From: Alphaproteobacteria bacterium
Lineage (GTDB): Bacteria; Pseudomonadota; Alphaproteobacteria; Micavibrionales; Micavibrionaceae
Reading direction: 5' to 3'
Length of the DNA stretch: 64,000 nucleotides
NCBI GenBank assembly: GCA_002401695.1
Contig: NVTV01000001.1
Span: forward strand, 172,501 to 236,500
Below the pieces are notes generated by a model that was not told where the DNA came from, searched no databases, and worked only from the letters and a program-made list of their open reading frames with translations. Shown here in pieces: positions 18,777 to 27,644 of the stretch. Numbering within the stretch: the first letter of the stretch is position 1; every line of letters starts with the position of its first letter. The translations under genes were made by a program, and so were the position numbers.

Positions 18777-20111
18777 ATGAGTAAAACATCCGGTTCATCC
18801 GATACAAAAAACCCGCTATATTGTTCTTTCTGCGGAAAGAGCCAACATGAGGTACGCAAACTTATTGCGGGGCCGAATGTATTCATTTGTAACGAATGTG
18901 TTGAGCTATGCATGGATATCATCCGTGATGAAGACAGCAACCAATTGGTGCGCACAGGTGACGGTGTCCCCGCGCCAAGCGAAATTAAAGCCGTGCTTGA
19001 TGATTATGTTATTGGACAGGAAAGTGCAAAACGCGTTCTATCCGTTGCGGTTCACAATCACTATAAGCGTTTGGAACACACGGAAGAAAATCCTGACGTT
19101 GAGCTGGCCAAATCGAATATCCTTCTGGTTGGGCCAACCGGTTGTGGTAAAACACTTCTCGCCCAAACACTTGCCCGTATTTTGGATGTGCCCTTTACAA
19201 TGGCCGATGCCACAACGTTAACCGAAGCAGGTTACGTTGGTGAAGATGTTGAAAATATTGTTCTGAAGCTATTGCAAGCCTCTGACTATAATGTTGAGCG
19301 CGCCCAAAAAGGAATCGTTTACATTGACGAAATCGACAAAATCTCACGTAAATCGGACAACCCGTCTATCACCCGCGATGTATCCGGTGAAGGCGTGCAA
19401 CAAGCCTTGCTTAAACTGATGGAAGGCACCGTCGCCTCTGTCCCTCCGCAAGGCGGACGCAAACATCCACAGCAGGAATTCCTTCAAGTTGATACCTCCA
19501 ACATCTTGTTTATTTGTGGTGGCGCGTTCTCCGGACTGGAAAAAGTTATTGCCGAGCGTGGTAAAGGCACAACAATTGGCTTCGGCGCAGAAGTTCAAGG
19601 CCCTGATGAACGCGGAATTGGTGAATTGCTGCAAGACCTGCAACCAGAAGATTTGCATAAATATGGTCTTATTCCTGAATTTATCGGACGCTTGCCTGTT
19701 ATTGCAACATTGGAAGATCTGGATGAAGATGCGCTGGTTACAATCCTGACACAGCCGAAGAATGCTTTGGTCAAGCAGTATCAAAAACTGTTCGATATGG
19801 AAGATGCGGATCTTAAATTTACTGATGATGCCCTCTCTGCCATTGCAAAACAGGCAATCAAAAGAAAATCCGGTGCACGTGGATTGCGCTCTATTATCGA
19901 AGGATTGCTTCTTGATTCTATGTTTGATGTTCCGGATATGGATGATGTAACCGAAGTTCTGGTCACAGAATCAACGGTTGAAAACAAAGATGAACAACCC
20001 ATATACAAAAAATCAAAGAGCAAAAAGAAAAAGAAGAAGAAAAAGTCATCGGCTCTTCTAAAAGAAGCGGCTGAAGCCTCTCCTGAACCGGAAGAAAAAG
20101 AGGCGAGCTAA
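18777..20111 (+). CDS. clpX: ATP-dependent Clp protease ATP-binding subunit ClpX, 444 aa
   Basis: Hexameric AAA+ unfoldase feeding ClpP. The N-terminal zinc-binding domain has Cys16, Cys19, Cys38 and Cys41, Walker A is GPTGCGKT at 119-126 and Walker B is [10 protein letters not shown]. The [30 protein letters not shown] pore/box region and the ClpP-docking IGF tripeptide (TTIGFGAEV) are intact. The last 35 residues are unusual: a run of eight lysines within a Lys/Ser segment, then an Ala/Glu/Pro tail, where most ClpX proteins stop. No clpP or lon is adjacent in this window. The only clear purine-rich ribosome site (AAAGGATAG) is rather far from the ATG. Confidence 0.96.
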   Translation: MSKTSGSSDTKNPLYCSFCGKSQHEVRKLIAGPNVFICNECVELCMDIIRDEDSNQLVRTGDGVPAPSEIKAVLDDYVIGQESAKRVLSVAVHNHYKRLEHTEENPDVELAKSNILLVGPTGCGKTLLAQTLARILDVPFTMADATTLTEAGYVGEDVENIVLKLLQASDYNVERAQKGIVYIDEIDKISRKSDNPSITRDVSGEGVQQALLKLMEGTVASVPPQGGRKHPQQEFLQVDTSNILFICGGAFSGLEKVIAERGKGTTIGFGAEVQGPDERGIGELLQDLQPEDLHKYGLIPEFIGRLPVIATLEDLDEDALVTILTQPKNALVKQYQKLFDMEDADLKFTDDALSAIAKQAIKRKSGARGLRSIIEGLLLDSMFDVPDMDDVTEVLVTESTVENKDEQPIYKKSKSKKKKKKKKSSALLKEAAEASPEPEEKEAS

Positions 20112-20123
20112 CGCTGGTCTAGC

Positions 20124-20196
20124 GGATAAAAGCGATGGATAGAAAGATATATTTTTAATATCTATCTATGGATTTTGTCTGTCATCGCTCTTATCC
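20124..20196. other. Long two-part inverted repeat downstream of clpX
   Basis: Outer arms 20124-20137 and 20183-20196 (14 bp, one mismatch) enclose inner arms 20139-20150 and 20158-20169 (12 bp, one mismatch) around a 7-base loop. The transcript would fold into an extended hairpin 12 bases after the clpX stop. There is no T run, so Rho-independent termination is doubtful. It may be an mRNA-stabilising structure or a repetitive palindromic element. Confidence 0.55.
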
Positions 20197-20317
20197 CCTT
20201 GGCTATCCGTCCAAAATAAAAAATGGCCGCTACGATGTATTGTGGCGGAGCATTTAGGTTAAAAGGATAAGGGGCTGTGTATAGAAAAAGCACAGAGCAA
20301 ATAGAAAGCAATCAAAA

Positions 20318-21904
20318 ATGAACACTAGGATCACGCATCTATTCGTATTTTTGGCTGCGCTCACGTGCATCATCATTCCCTGCATTGCCGTTCAGGGGCA
20401 ATATCTGGTGAATGGTAATATTTCATGGTTGCTCATCGCCGCGGAACGGTTACTGGACGGCCTGAAACTCTCCGAACATATCTATGAAACAAACCCGCCG
20501 CTCAGTATTGTCGCATACACGCCGCACATACTATTTTCAAAGGCACTTGGTCTGCCCATAACGGTGGGCGCATTCTACTTAACTCTTATTTTTGTATGCC
20601 TATCGACAATCACCACCCACTTCATTATCAAAGCGTTCCCATTTCTAAGTTCAACGGAAAAGAACGTCTTTATACTTGGATATTTTTTGAGTGTCACACT
20701 GGGAACAACGGTATTCTTCGCGGAAAGAGAACACTTTGTTATACTCTCTCTCGTCCCGTTTGTTCTGTGCCAATACGCAATGGCGCGGCATATAGAAATA
20801 CGCAAATTTATTGTTATCCCCGTGATGATCGTCGGCGCCCTTTGCATTTTAGTAAAGCCACATTATGGTCTTCTGCCAACAATGTTCATACTTGGGCGCA
20901 TGATCCGCCAAAGAAAATTCAGCGCATTCCTCAAGATAGATTTTATAACCCTAAGCATCATGACGCTGGCCTATATAGGCATTATTTTTACCTTCTTCTC
21001 CGATTATGTCGAAATTATATTCCCTGATGTTTTAACGTTATACGCCACAAATACGGCGCCCGTTACCGCAATATTATTAGTCCGAACCTATATGTTTGCC
21101 TGCGCGGCGATCTGTGTTCTTGAATTATTTATGGAAGATTTAGACAAACAGAAAAAAAGCTTTCTTTTGTTTTTATATTGCTGCGCTTTGCTGTGTTTGA
21201 TTCCATATTTTGTTCAAATGAAAGGATTTTTCAATCATATCATCCCTATCTACACCTTCTTTCTTTGTGCACTTACACTCTCTATAAGTTTTCGCGTACC
21301 ATACTTTTTCAAGCGTATGAAAATCGTTCAAATCATTATCCCGATCATATGTATTGCCTTCATCATACATGTACAAACACCGCTCAACGCAAGATTTCCG
21401 AAACAAACAGAGATACCAAATTTACCTGTCGCCCGATTTTTGGAAAAAGAATGCACCAAGCCTTGCACCTTTTTTGCATTCCACGGTGATATTGAAATTA
21501 TTAACCCAACCGCGGCTTATATGGGCTATACGCATGCATCACGTTTTCCAAGTCTGTGGTTTATTCCCAAAATACTGACAGGGTTAAAAAGCACAGAGCC
21601 ACAAGAAAGAGCCCTCTACCAAAAATTAAAAAACAACTACACACAACGCGTTGCCGATGATTTGGAGTATTATCACCCATCCGTCATAATGATTGCAACA
21701 GACTTGTCCATTGGCAGATTGAGAACCTTTGATTTTATGGAATTTTTTGGGACGAATCAGAAGCTCAAATATATTATTAAAACCAAATATGAAAAAGGTG
21801 AACAATTTACATTTGACCGTGCAGAGTATTTCACTGGTACAACACTCGAAAAAACTCACATTTTAAAATACGATATTTATCATCGCAAAGCCTCTAGTCC
21901 TTAA
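20318..21904 (+). CDS. Polytopic membrane protein, probable GT-C-type glycosyltransferase, 528 aa
   Basis: About ten to twelve transmembrane helices cover residues 1-355, followed by a soluble C-terminal part of about 170 residues. The first external loop contains ETNPPLS, an acidic loop typical of polyprenol-phosphate-sugar-dependent GT-C enzymes, and a later loop has FFAEREHF. It is convergent with gtrA (11-base overlap) and close to a GtrB-type transferase, so it is the likely third component that transfers the sugar onto a periplasmic acceptor such as O-antigen. No specific GtrC family can be assigned, and the acceptor is unknown. Confidence 0.7.
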   Translation: MNTRITHLFVFLAALTCIIIPCIAVQGQYLVNGNISWLLIAAERLLDGLKLSEHIYETNPPLSIVAYTPHILFSKALGLPITVGAFYLTLIFVCLSTITTHFIIKAFPFLSSTEKNVFILGYFLSVTLGTTVFFAEREHFVILSLVPFVLCQYAMARHIEIRKFIVIPVMIVGALCILVKPHYGLLPTMFILGRMIRQRKFSAFLKIDFITLSIMTLAYIGIIFTFFSDYVEIIFPDVLTLYATNTAPVTAILLVRTYMFACAAICVLELFMEDLDKQKKSFLLFLYCCALLCLIPYFVQMKGFFNHIIPIYTFFLCALTLSISFRVPYFFKRMKIVQIIIPIICIAFIIHVQTPLNARFPKQTEIPNLPVARFLEKECTKPCTFFAFHGDIEIINPTAAYMGYTHASRFPSLWFIPKILTGLKSTEPQERALYQKLKNNYTQRVADDLEYYHPSVIMIATDLSIGRLRTFDFMEFFGTNQKLKYIIKTKYEKGEQFTFDRAEYFTGTTLEKTHILKYDIYHRKASSP

Positions 21905-22289
21905 ACACGAACAGCCAAGAACCGGTGTAATTCCACGCGAAAGAAACCAACATCGCCAAGACCTTCGCAGGATAAATGCCGATATACGCCCCGGCCACAT
22001 AAATGCTGCACGTACTCAGTCCTAAACCTATCAAACCAATCATCACAAAAGATAATATTTGTTTGAAAAGCTGATCCTTTTTTAAATTCTTGAACGTCCA
22101 GAGCGCATTGAAAATAAAGCTGTTCACCAAGGCGATAAAAAAGGCGCAGACATGCGCAACAACGAAATACACATCACAGATATCATGCAAGATATAAAAC
22201 ACTGAAAAATCAATAAGCGTATTCACAATCCCTACAATTGTAAACTTGCTCAGGTTTTTATAATGGCTTTGCAAAACATCTAACATCAT
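21894..22289 (-). CDS. GtrA family membrane protein, 131 aa
   Basis: Four predicted helices in the GtrA/DPMS pattern: FTIVGIVNTLIDFSVFYIL, a second helix with NSFIFNALWTF, then two more, with the characteristic FAWNYTGSWLFVF end. GtrA proteins are thought to help flip undecaprenyl-phosphate-linked sugars across the inner membrane. It is divergent from the GtrB-like gene and overlaps the membrane glycosyltransferase by 11 bases at their 3' ends. Confidence 0.9.
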   Translation of the reverse strand: MMLDVLQSHYKNLSKFTIVGIVNTLIDFSVFYILHDICDVYFVVAHVCAFFIALVNSFIFNALWTFKNLKKDQLFKQILSFVMIGLIGLGLSTCSIYVAGAYIGIYPAKVLAMLVSFAWNYTGSWLFVFKD

Positions 22290-22389
22290 CGTGATTTTTA
22301 TTCTATTTACATACCTATGGTCAATACTTTATCTTATAATTCATATGATCCGAACCTATCAAATCAGGTCGAAATTCAGGGGGCTGCTC

Positions 22390-23340
22390 ATGACCAAAAC
22401 TAAAGAATTAATCTCTATCGTTATACCTTGCTACAACGAAGAAGACGTCGTTAACCTCTGCCATACGGCTATAACTGATGTTATAGGCGATCTGCCCTAT
22501 GACTTTGAAATCATCTATATTAACGATGGCAGCACAGATACAACGCAAGAATTGCTTGAAAAAATACACGCTAAAGACAAACGCGCCATTATCATAAATC
22601 TCTCCCGCAATTTCGGCAAAGAAGCCGCAATGACCGCGGGAATAGATAACGCAACAGGTAATGCGCTGATTATTCTGGATGCGGATTTGCAAGACCCCCC
22701 ATCCCTTATCCCTGATATTATAAAAATGTGGAAAGACACGGGCGCCGATGTTGTTTACGGCCAGAGAATAGAGCGTAAAGGCGAAACATGGTTTAAAAAA
22801 TTCACAGCAAATGGATTTTACAACGTCATTAATTTTATCGCGGCAAATGTTGAAATTCCGAAAAATACAGGAGACTTCCGCTTAATGAACAGACGCTCTA
22901 TTGATGCGCTTGTGCAACTACGCGAAAAGCATCGTTTTATGAAAGGCTTGTTCGCATGGATCGGCTTTAAGCAAGTCGCCTTCGAATATAACCGCGAAGC
23001 CAGAGTGGCCGGCAACACAAAATGGGGCTATTGGAAACTCTGGAATCTGGCGATGGAAGGCATTGCAGGCTTCAGCACAACACCATTAAGGGTCGCCAGC
23101 TTCTGCGGTCTTATCATCTCGATAGCCTCATTCATGTTTGGCGGTTTTATTATTTTCAGAACCATGTTCTTTGGCGTTAATATCGAAGGTTGGGCATCTC
23201 TGTCTGTCATGATCTTATTCCTAAGCGGCATCCAGCTTTTAAGTATCGGCATTTTGGGGGAATATATCGGTCGTATATTCGGTGAAGCAAAAAAACGCCC
23301 TCTATATTTTATCGACACGACACATAAAATGGATAAATAG
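22390..23340 (+). CDS. GtrB/DPM1-like family 2 glycosyltransferase, 316 aa
   Basis: Transfers a sugar from a nucleotide donor to polyprenyl phosphate. The GT-A fold starts with ISIVIPCYNEEDVV, carries a DAD metal-binding motif in ILDADLQDPP, and is followed by VVYGQRIERKGE and NTGDFRLMNR. Two C-terminal transmembrane helices (about 235-300) anchor it. ATG 22390 follows GGGGGCTGCTC; an earlier in-frame ATG at 22291 would add a hydrophobic N-terminus not typical of the family and leave no promoter space from gtrA. With gtrA and the GT-C-like protein it makes a complete glucosylation-type set. Confidence 0.9.
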   Translation: MTKTKELISIVIPCYNEEDVVNLCHTAITDVIGDLPYDFEIIYINDGSTDTTQELLEKIHAKDKRAIIINLSRNFGKEAAMTAGIDNATGNALIILDADLQDPPSLIPDIIKMWKDTGADVVYGQRIERKGETWFKKFTANGFYNVINFIAANVEIPKNTGDFRLMNRRSIDALVQLREKHRFMKGLFAWIGFKQVAFEYNREARVAGNTKWGYWKLWNLAMEGIAGFSTTPLRVASFCGLIISIASFMFGGFIIFRTMFFGVNIEGWASLSVMILFLSGIQLLSIGILGEYIGRIFGEAKKRPLYFIDTTHKMDK

Positions 23341-23472
23341 GAATATTTCACAAGAAAAGTACTTAAAGCGAAACAAGACTCTTTCCCTGAATTGGTTTAA
23401 CAGCTATCATCCTTGATAGTACAAAGTATATGTATCACTTTTAAATACCTATTCAAGGGGAGACAATATTCC

Positions 23473-24435
23473 ATGTCAAAAAATAACAAAATCATGCCGG
23501 AAGCCGGTAAAAAATACCGCCTCATAACACGCAGCGATATGGATGGCTTAGTTTGCGGCATTTTACTTAAAGAGCTTGGCATTATTGATGACATCATGTT
23601 CGCCCACCCCAAAGATATGCAAGACGCCCTTATTGAAGTCGGCCCCAATGATATCAGCACAAATTTGCCATATGTAGAAGGCATTCACATTGCGTTTGAC
23701 CACCACGCCAGTGAGGCAGAGCGCGTTGACGGCAATCCTGAAAATCACGTCATAGATATTGATGCACCATCCGCCGCCCGTGTTGTTTATGATTATTTCG
23801 GCGGTGCGGAAGCCTTTCCGCGTGTCTCCAACGACATGATGATCGCCGTTGATAAAGCCGACTCTGCGGATTTCACAAAGGAAGAGATTCTATCCTCATC
23901 CGGCTGGGGACTGCTGAGTTTTATTATGGATGCCCGCACTGGACTGGGACGTTTTCGCGACTTTAACATCTCTAACTATCAATTGATGATGAAGCTGATT
24001 GATTTCTGTCGTGACCATAATGACATTAATGAAATCCTTGCCCTTCCGGATGTCAAAGAACGCGTCGACACCTATTTCGAACATCAGGTCAAATGCAGGG
24101 AACAAATAGAGCGCTGCTCAACCGTCCATAAAAATCTTGTCATACTGGATTTGCGCAAAGAAGAAACCATTTGGGCAGGAAACCGTTTCGTCATCTATGC
24201 CCTCTTTCCGCAATGTAATATTTCCATCCATATCCTTTGGGGTAAGAACAAGCAAAACACGGTCTTCGCGACAGGTAAATCTATCTTGGATCGCTCCAGC
24301 AAGACCGATATTGGCGTACTTATGCTTGAACATGGCGGCGGCGGACATCACGCAGCAGGCACATGTCAGATCACAAACTTGCAAGCGGAAGAAGTAAAGC
24401 AAGAGCTGATATCCCGCATTAATGCAGATGGTTAA
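23473..24435 (+). CDS. DHH/DHHA1 family phosphoesterase, 320 aa
   Basis: Member of the DHH superfamily (RecJ, exopolyphosphatase, oligoribonucleases). The metal-binding motifs are SDMDG at about 21-25, the DHH signature in IAFDHHASE, and the C-terminal DHHA1 substrate motif GGGGHHAAG. Lacking RecJ's OB fold, it more likely hydrolyses a small molecule or polyphosphate than DNA. ATG 23473 follows AAGGGGAGA; an upstream in-frame start is less likely. It is followed 12 bases later by the LD-carboxypeptidase, suggesting co-transcription. Confidence 0.85.
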   Translation: MSKNNKIMPEAGKKYRLITRSDMDGLVCGILLKELGIIDDIMFAHPKDMQDALIEVGPNDISTNLPYVEGIHIAFDHHASEAERVDGNPENHVIDIDAPSAARVVYDYFGGAEAFPRVSNDMMIAVDKADSADFTKEEILSSSGWGLLSFIMDARTGLGRFRDFNISNYQLMMKLIDFCRDHNDINEILALPDVKERVDTYFEHQVKCREQIERCSTVHKNLVILDLRKEETIWAGNRFVIYALFPQCNISIHILWGKNKQNTVFATGKSILDRSSKTDIGVLMLEHGGGGHHAAGTCQITNLQAEEVKQELISRINADG

Positions 24436-24447
24436 GTAAAAACGCGT

Positions 24448-25359
24448 ATGAACATCATCCCACCGGCATTACAAGCCGGAGATACAATCGGTATTTTTGC
24501 GCCATCCAGTTGGGTTGAACGCGATGACATCGAAAAATCGAAAGCCCTGCTCGAATCCCGTGGCTTTCAAGTCTTCGTCCACCCGCAAACTTATGAGCGC
24601 GAGAATCAATCCGCAGGCAACCATCTACAAAAATCACTCGCCTTCCAAGGGTTGTGGCAACGCAAAGACATCAAAGCCATTTGGGCGGCGGGCGGTGGCA
24701 ATCGCTGCACCCACCTGCTCGATACCATAAATTTTGCACGCCTCGATAAGACACCTAAAATACTGGTTGGCTTTAGTGACGTAACATCCTTATTAAACGC
24801 GATCACCGCCCACACGAATATCACGACATTCCACGGCCCCGTTTTTAAGAACCTGCACAAATATGAACAGCTCGACCACCTTATTGATCTTTTAGGCGGC
24901 GCGCTTGCCACCTATCCGATAACAAAAAATAATGTCTTACGCGACGGCAAAGCCGAAGGCCGCCTCATCGGCGGTAATTTAAGCCTGTTTCAATACCTCC
25001 CCCAAACACTGCCCGATGATTTTTACAAAGACAGCATCCTATTTCTGGAAGATTGCAACGAAGAGCTAAGCCGCATTGACCGCATGCTATTACATCTAAA
25101 GCGTCTCGGTGTATTGGATAAGATCAACGCACTGGTCTTCGGACAATTCACCGATATGCCGGAAACAGGCACACCCTTCGGCTATACCCTTGCGGACATC
25201 ATACAAGAGCATATAGGCGAAGCGCAGTATCCGGTTCTACATAATATGCCTTTTGGGCATGGTAAAGACCTCTATACATTCCCAATCGGAACGCGCGCAA
25301 GCATAGATACGGCAAAAAATGAATTTACTTTATTAGACGCCGCAACGGCAAAGCCCTAA
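24448..25359 (+). CDS. ldcA: LD-carboxypeptidase (peptidase family S66), 303 aa
   Basis: Cleaves the terminal D-alanine from murein tetrapeptides during cell-wall recycling. The nucleophile is Ser110 in GFSDVTSLL; the Glu is in FLEDCNEELSRIDRML and the His in PFGHGKDLYTFPIG, the expected Ser-Glu-His triad. There is no signal peptide, consistent with a cytosolic recycling enzyme. The 3' end overlaps the convergent NTF2-like gene by four bases. Confidence 0.92.
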   Translation: MNIIPPALQAGDTIGIFAPSSWVERDDIEKSKALLESRGFQVFVHPQTYERENQSAGNHLQKSLAFQGLWQRKDIKAIWAAGGGNRCTHLLDTINFARLDKTPKILVGFSDVTSLLNAITAHTNITTFHGPVFKNLHKYEQLDHLIDLLGGALATYPITKNNVLRDGKAEGRLIGGNLSLFQYLPQTLPDDFYKDSILFLEDCNEELSRIDRMLLHLKRLGVLDKINALVFGQFTDMPETGTPFGYTLADIIQEHIGEAQYPVLHNMPFGHGKDLYTFPIGTRASIDTAKNEFTLLDAATAKP

Positions 25360-25799
25360 TGTTCCAATGGCTTTTGATAGGCCTTCACGTCAAACGCATC
25401 ATGCCCACCCCAAAATTCACAATGCGATAATATTTTGCCATCAGGCGCAAAAACAACTTCGCTTACGCCGGAAAAATCATACGCTTCAGATGTTTTCTGA
25501 CCCAGAAGCTTCCGCTTTTCAACTTTATAGAAGAAACTCCAATAAATATAAGCTGTCGCGCTGCGCCGCCCCCATGCAAAATCATGCACTCTGTAACGCC
25601 CAAAGGGATATATTTCAAAGCGGCGTGCCAATAATTTCTGCGCATCACCCACGCCGTTTACGCTATGATATGGATCTTGAAGCGAAAATAACGGGCCGGA
25701 CATTGTTTCTAACAACGGAAGAGAGCGAATATTCATCTTTTCGATATATTCGACGTAATCTTCTAATGGTTTTTGTAAACTTAAGTCAGGTTCGATCAT
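25356..25799 (-). CDS. NTF2/SnoaL-like fold protein, 147 aa
   Basis: Small soluble protein whose pattern matches SnoaL-like NTF2 folds: an N-terminal helix pair (LEDYVEYIEKMNIRSLPLLETM), the SLQDPYHSVNG segment resembling the FxDP...vxG motif, then beta strands YRVHDFAWGRRSATAYIYWSFFYKV and GVSEVVFAPDGKILSHCEFW. Homologues are often annotated as nuclear transport factor 2 family or putative steroid-isomerase-like proteins. The function is unknown. ATG 25799 has GGATG upstream and gives a typical N-terminus; an ATG at 25838 is less likely. Confidence 0.7.
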   Translation of the reverse strand: MIEPDLSLQKPLEDYVEYIEKMNIRSLPLLETMSGPLFSLQDPYHSVNGVGDAQKLLARRFEIYPFGRYRVHDFAWGRRSATAYIYWSFFYKVEKRKLLGQKTSEAYDFSGVSEVVFAPDGKILSHCEFWGGHDAFDVKAYQKPLEH

Positions 25800-25933
25800 A
25801 TAACATCCGTTTATTGCCAAATAACAACAAGGAATCACTCAATAAGAATCGTAACTTTAGCGATTAAAGAACAGTATTAAAACAGTAATTCGTTAAAAAT
25901 ATGTAAAATTCTGATAAAATGCGACTAATTTAG

Positions 25934-25962
25934 TTGAAAAAAGTACATTTTTTTGCTACTAT
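25934..25962 (+). promoter_or_regulatory. Strong candidate sigma-70 promoter for carD
   Basis: TTGAAA at 25934-25939 and TACTAT at 25957-25962, with exactly 17 bases between. Transcription would start near 25969, leaving a leader of roughly 128 bases before the carD start codon. Confidence 0.6.
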
Positions 25963-26003
25963 ACCTAATATGTTGAGTTGATAGATACCGCCGCAAGGCA
26001 CTG

Positions 26004-26041
26004 TGAGAAACACTTACCTACAGTAAGGCACTTGTTTCTCA
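26004..26041 (+). promoter_or_regulatory. Inverted repeat in the carD 5' leader
   Basis: TGAGAAAC and GTTTCTCA are perfect 8-bp arms, with TTAC...GTAA able to pair inside. A direct repeat AAGGCACT occurs at 25995 and 26025. The structure lies between the predicted promoter and the ribosome site (AAAAGGTG), so it could control carD mRNA stability or translation. Confidence 0.5.
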
Positions 26042-26096
26042 AAGCTCTTTGATATGAAATACATATAATTATTATTTAAAAAAAGGTGATAAAAAA

Positions 26097-26657
26097 ATGG
26101 CACATAACGATAATTATGATTTTAAAGCAGGTGATGACGTTGTATATCCGGCGCATGGCGTTGGACATGTTGAAGGTGTTGAAACACAAACCATCGCAGG
26201 CATGGAACTGGCTCTATATGTAGTGAGTTTTGAAAAAGACCGTATGCGTCTAAAGATACCCGTTGGCAAAGCCAAAATATCCGGTCTGCGCAAGCTAAGT
26301 TCTAACGAACGTCTGGACAGCGCAATGGAAACATTGAAAGGACGTTCACGTGTTCGTCGTACAATGTGGAGCCGCCGCGCACAGGAATACGCAACAAAGA
26401 TTAATTCCGGCGACCCTGTTGCAATCGCAGAGGTACTTCGTGACCTGAAGCGCAGCAACGATGATACGGAGCAATCCTACAGCGAACGCCAAATTTACCA
26501 ATCCGCACTTGAGCGTTTGGCACGTGAAGTTGCAGCCGTAGATGATATTACAGAAATCAAAGCAACTGAAAAGTTGGAAGATATCATGGGTAAAATCAAG
26601 GCTGTCCCTGCGAATGAAGACAAAGACAACAAAGATGATGCACAAGCAGCCGCTTAA
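26097..26657 (+). CDS. carD: CarD/CdnL family transcriptional regulator, 186 aa
   Basis: RNA-polymerase-binding global regulator that stabilises open complexes at rRNA and housekeeping promoters. The N-terminal Tudor-like RNAP-interaction domain (about 8-65) has the family signature FKAGDDVVYPAHGVGHVEGVE. The C-terminal helical DNA-contacting domain includes RRTMWSRRAQEYATKINSGDP and EVLRDLKR. The tail is acidic and lysine-rich. It has its own promoter and a downstream terminator, so it appears monocistronic. Confidence 0.94.
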   Translation: MAHNDNYDFKAGDDVVYPAHGVGHVEGVETQTIAGMELALYVVSFEKDRMRLKIPVGKAKISGLRKLSSNERLDSAMETLKGRSRVRRTMWSRRAQEYATKINSGDPVAIAEVLRDLKRSNDDTEQSYSERQIYQSALERLAREVAAVDDITEIKATEKLEDIMGKIKAVPANEDKDNKDDAQAAA

Positions 26658-26682
26658 AAACATCATTTTATAAAATAATTCT

Positions 26683-26719
26683 ATCAAGCACATAAGGTTT
26701 TACTTCCTATGTGCTTGAT
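26683..26719 (+). terminator. Terminator hairpin of carD
   Basis: ATCAAGCACATA and TATGTGCTTGAT pair perfectly over 12 bp, with AGG/TCC partly extending the stem. The following sequence is T-rich but interrupted (TTGTATGT). Confidence 0.65.
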
Positions 26720-26743
26720 TTGTATGTACTATAGATACATCTT

Positions 26744-27613
26744 ATGGGAATTTTTCTATTCCCCCACCCTATACATTTTACGAAGATTATTTTGACACAG
26801 ATAAAAGAGTCAGACGTTCGCTTTACCTCGCTTGGACATGCCCGCAATATATGGGCTATTTCTGCTATCCACGGGGATATAAACAAACTCGTCACACTAC
26901 ATGACGCCCTGTTCCCGCATATCCGCGCGGGTGATCGTATTATCTATACGGGCAATTATACAGGCTATGGCGAAAGCTCCAGCGATGTGATCAGTGAGCT
27001 CCTCACCTTCCGCCGCGCAGTCCTCGCCAAACAAAGCATGATACCAACAGATTTAATCTATCTACGCGGCGCACAAGAAGAAATGTGGCAAAAACTGCTG
27101 CAACTGCAATTCTCGCCTGATCCTATGAATACGTTTTTGTGGATGCTTGGAAATGGTCTGGGCAATACGCTTCATGCTTATGGCCTATCCCCGCATGACG
27201 GCGTAGAGGCCTGCAGCCAAGGCATGGTTGGCATATCCCAATGGACAAACCGCGTCAGAGAAACTCTAACAAGAAACACAGGCCACCGCACATTCTCAAT
27301 GCAGTTGGTGCGCGCCGCCTACAGCCCCGTAGACGTCGAATACCCGATGCTGTTCGTCAATGCAGGCATAGACACAAACAAAGCTCTACAGGAACAAGGC
27401 GATAATTTTTGGTGGGGGCATCATAAGTTCAACCAAATCGATACGGCCTATGCACCTTTCCAAAAAGTAATCCGCGGTTATGACCCTGATCATAAAGGTA
27501 TTGATTTCAACTGCGTCAAAGCCACGATTGATGGCGGATGCGGCTTTGGCGGATCGCTGGTTTGCGCAGGGTTCGGCCAAGACGGTAAAATTCTCGACAC
27601 TTTAGAGTGCTAA
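26744..27613 (+). CDS. Metallophosphoesterase-like protein with degenerate active site, 289 aa
   Basis: The overall order matches Ser/Thr phosphatase-like metallophosphoesterases, but the motifs are altered. The first motif reads AISAIHGDINKL (canonical GDIHG; His and a shifted Asp kept). The second reads RIIYTGNYTGYGESS in place of GDYVDRG, so the bridging Asp is Asn. The third reads YLRGAQEEMW in place of RGNHE, losing Asn and His. A later WWGHHKFN and IRGYDPDH may be the remaining histidine region. Catalysis by the usual two-metal route seems doubtful. It follows carD closely; a role as a binding or signalling protein is inference. Confidence 0.7.
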   Translation: MGIFLFPHPIHFTKIILTQIKESDVRFTSLGHARNIWAISAIHGDINKLVTLHDALFPHIRAGDRIIYTGNYTGYGESSSDVISELLTFRRAVLAKQSMIPTDLIYLRGAQEEMWQKLLQLQFSPDPMNTFLWMLGNGLGNTLHAYGLSPHDGVEACSQGMVGISQWTNRVRETLTRNTGHRTFSMQLVRAAYSPVDVEYPMLFVNAGIDTNKALQEQGDNFWWGHHKFNQIDTAYAPFQKVIRGYDPDHKGIDFNCVKATIDGGCGFGGSLVCAGFGQDGKILDTLEC

Positions 27614-27644
27614 TACCGAAACGCAACCCCCCCACCCGTACGGC

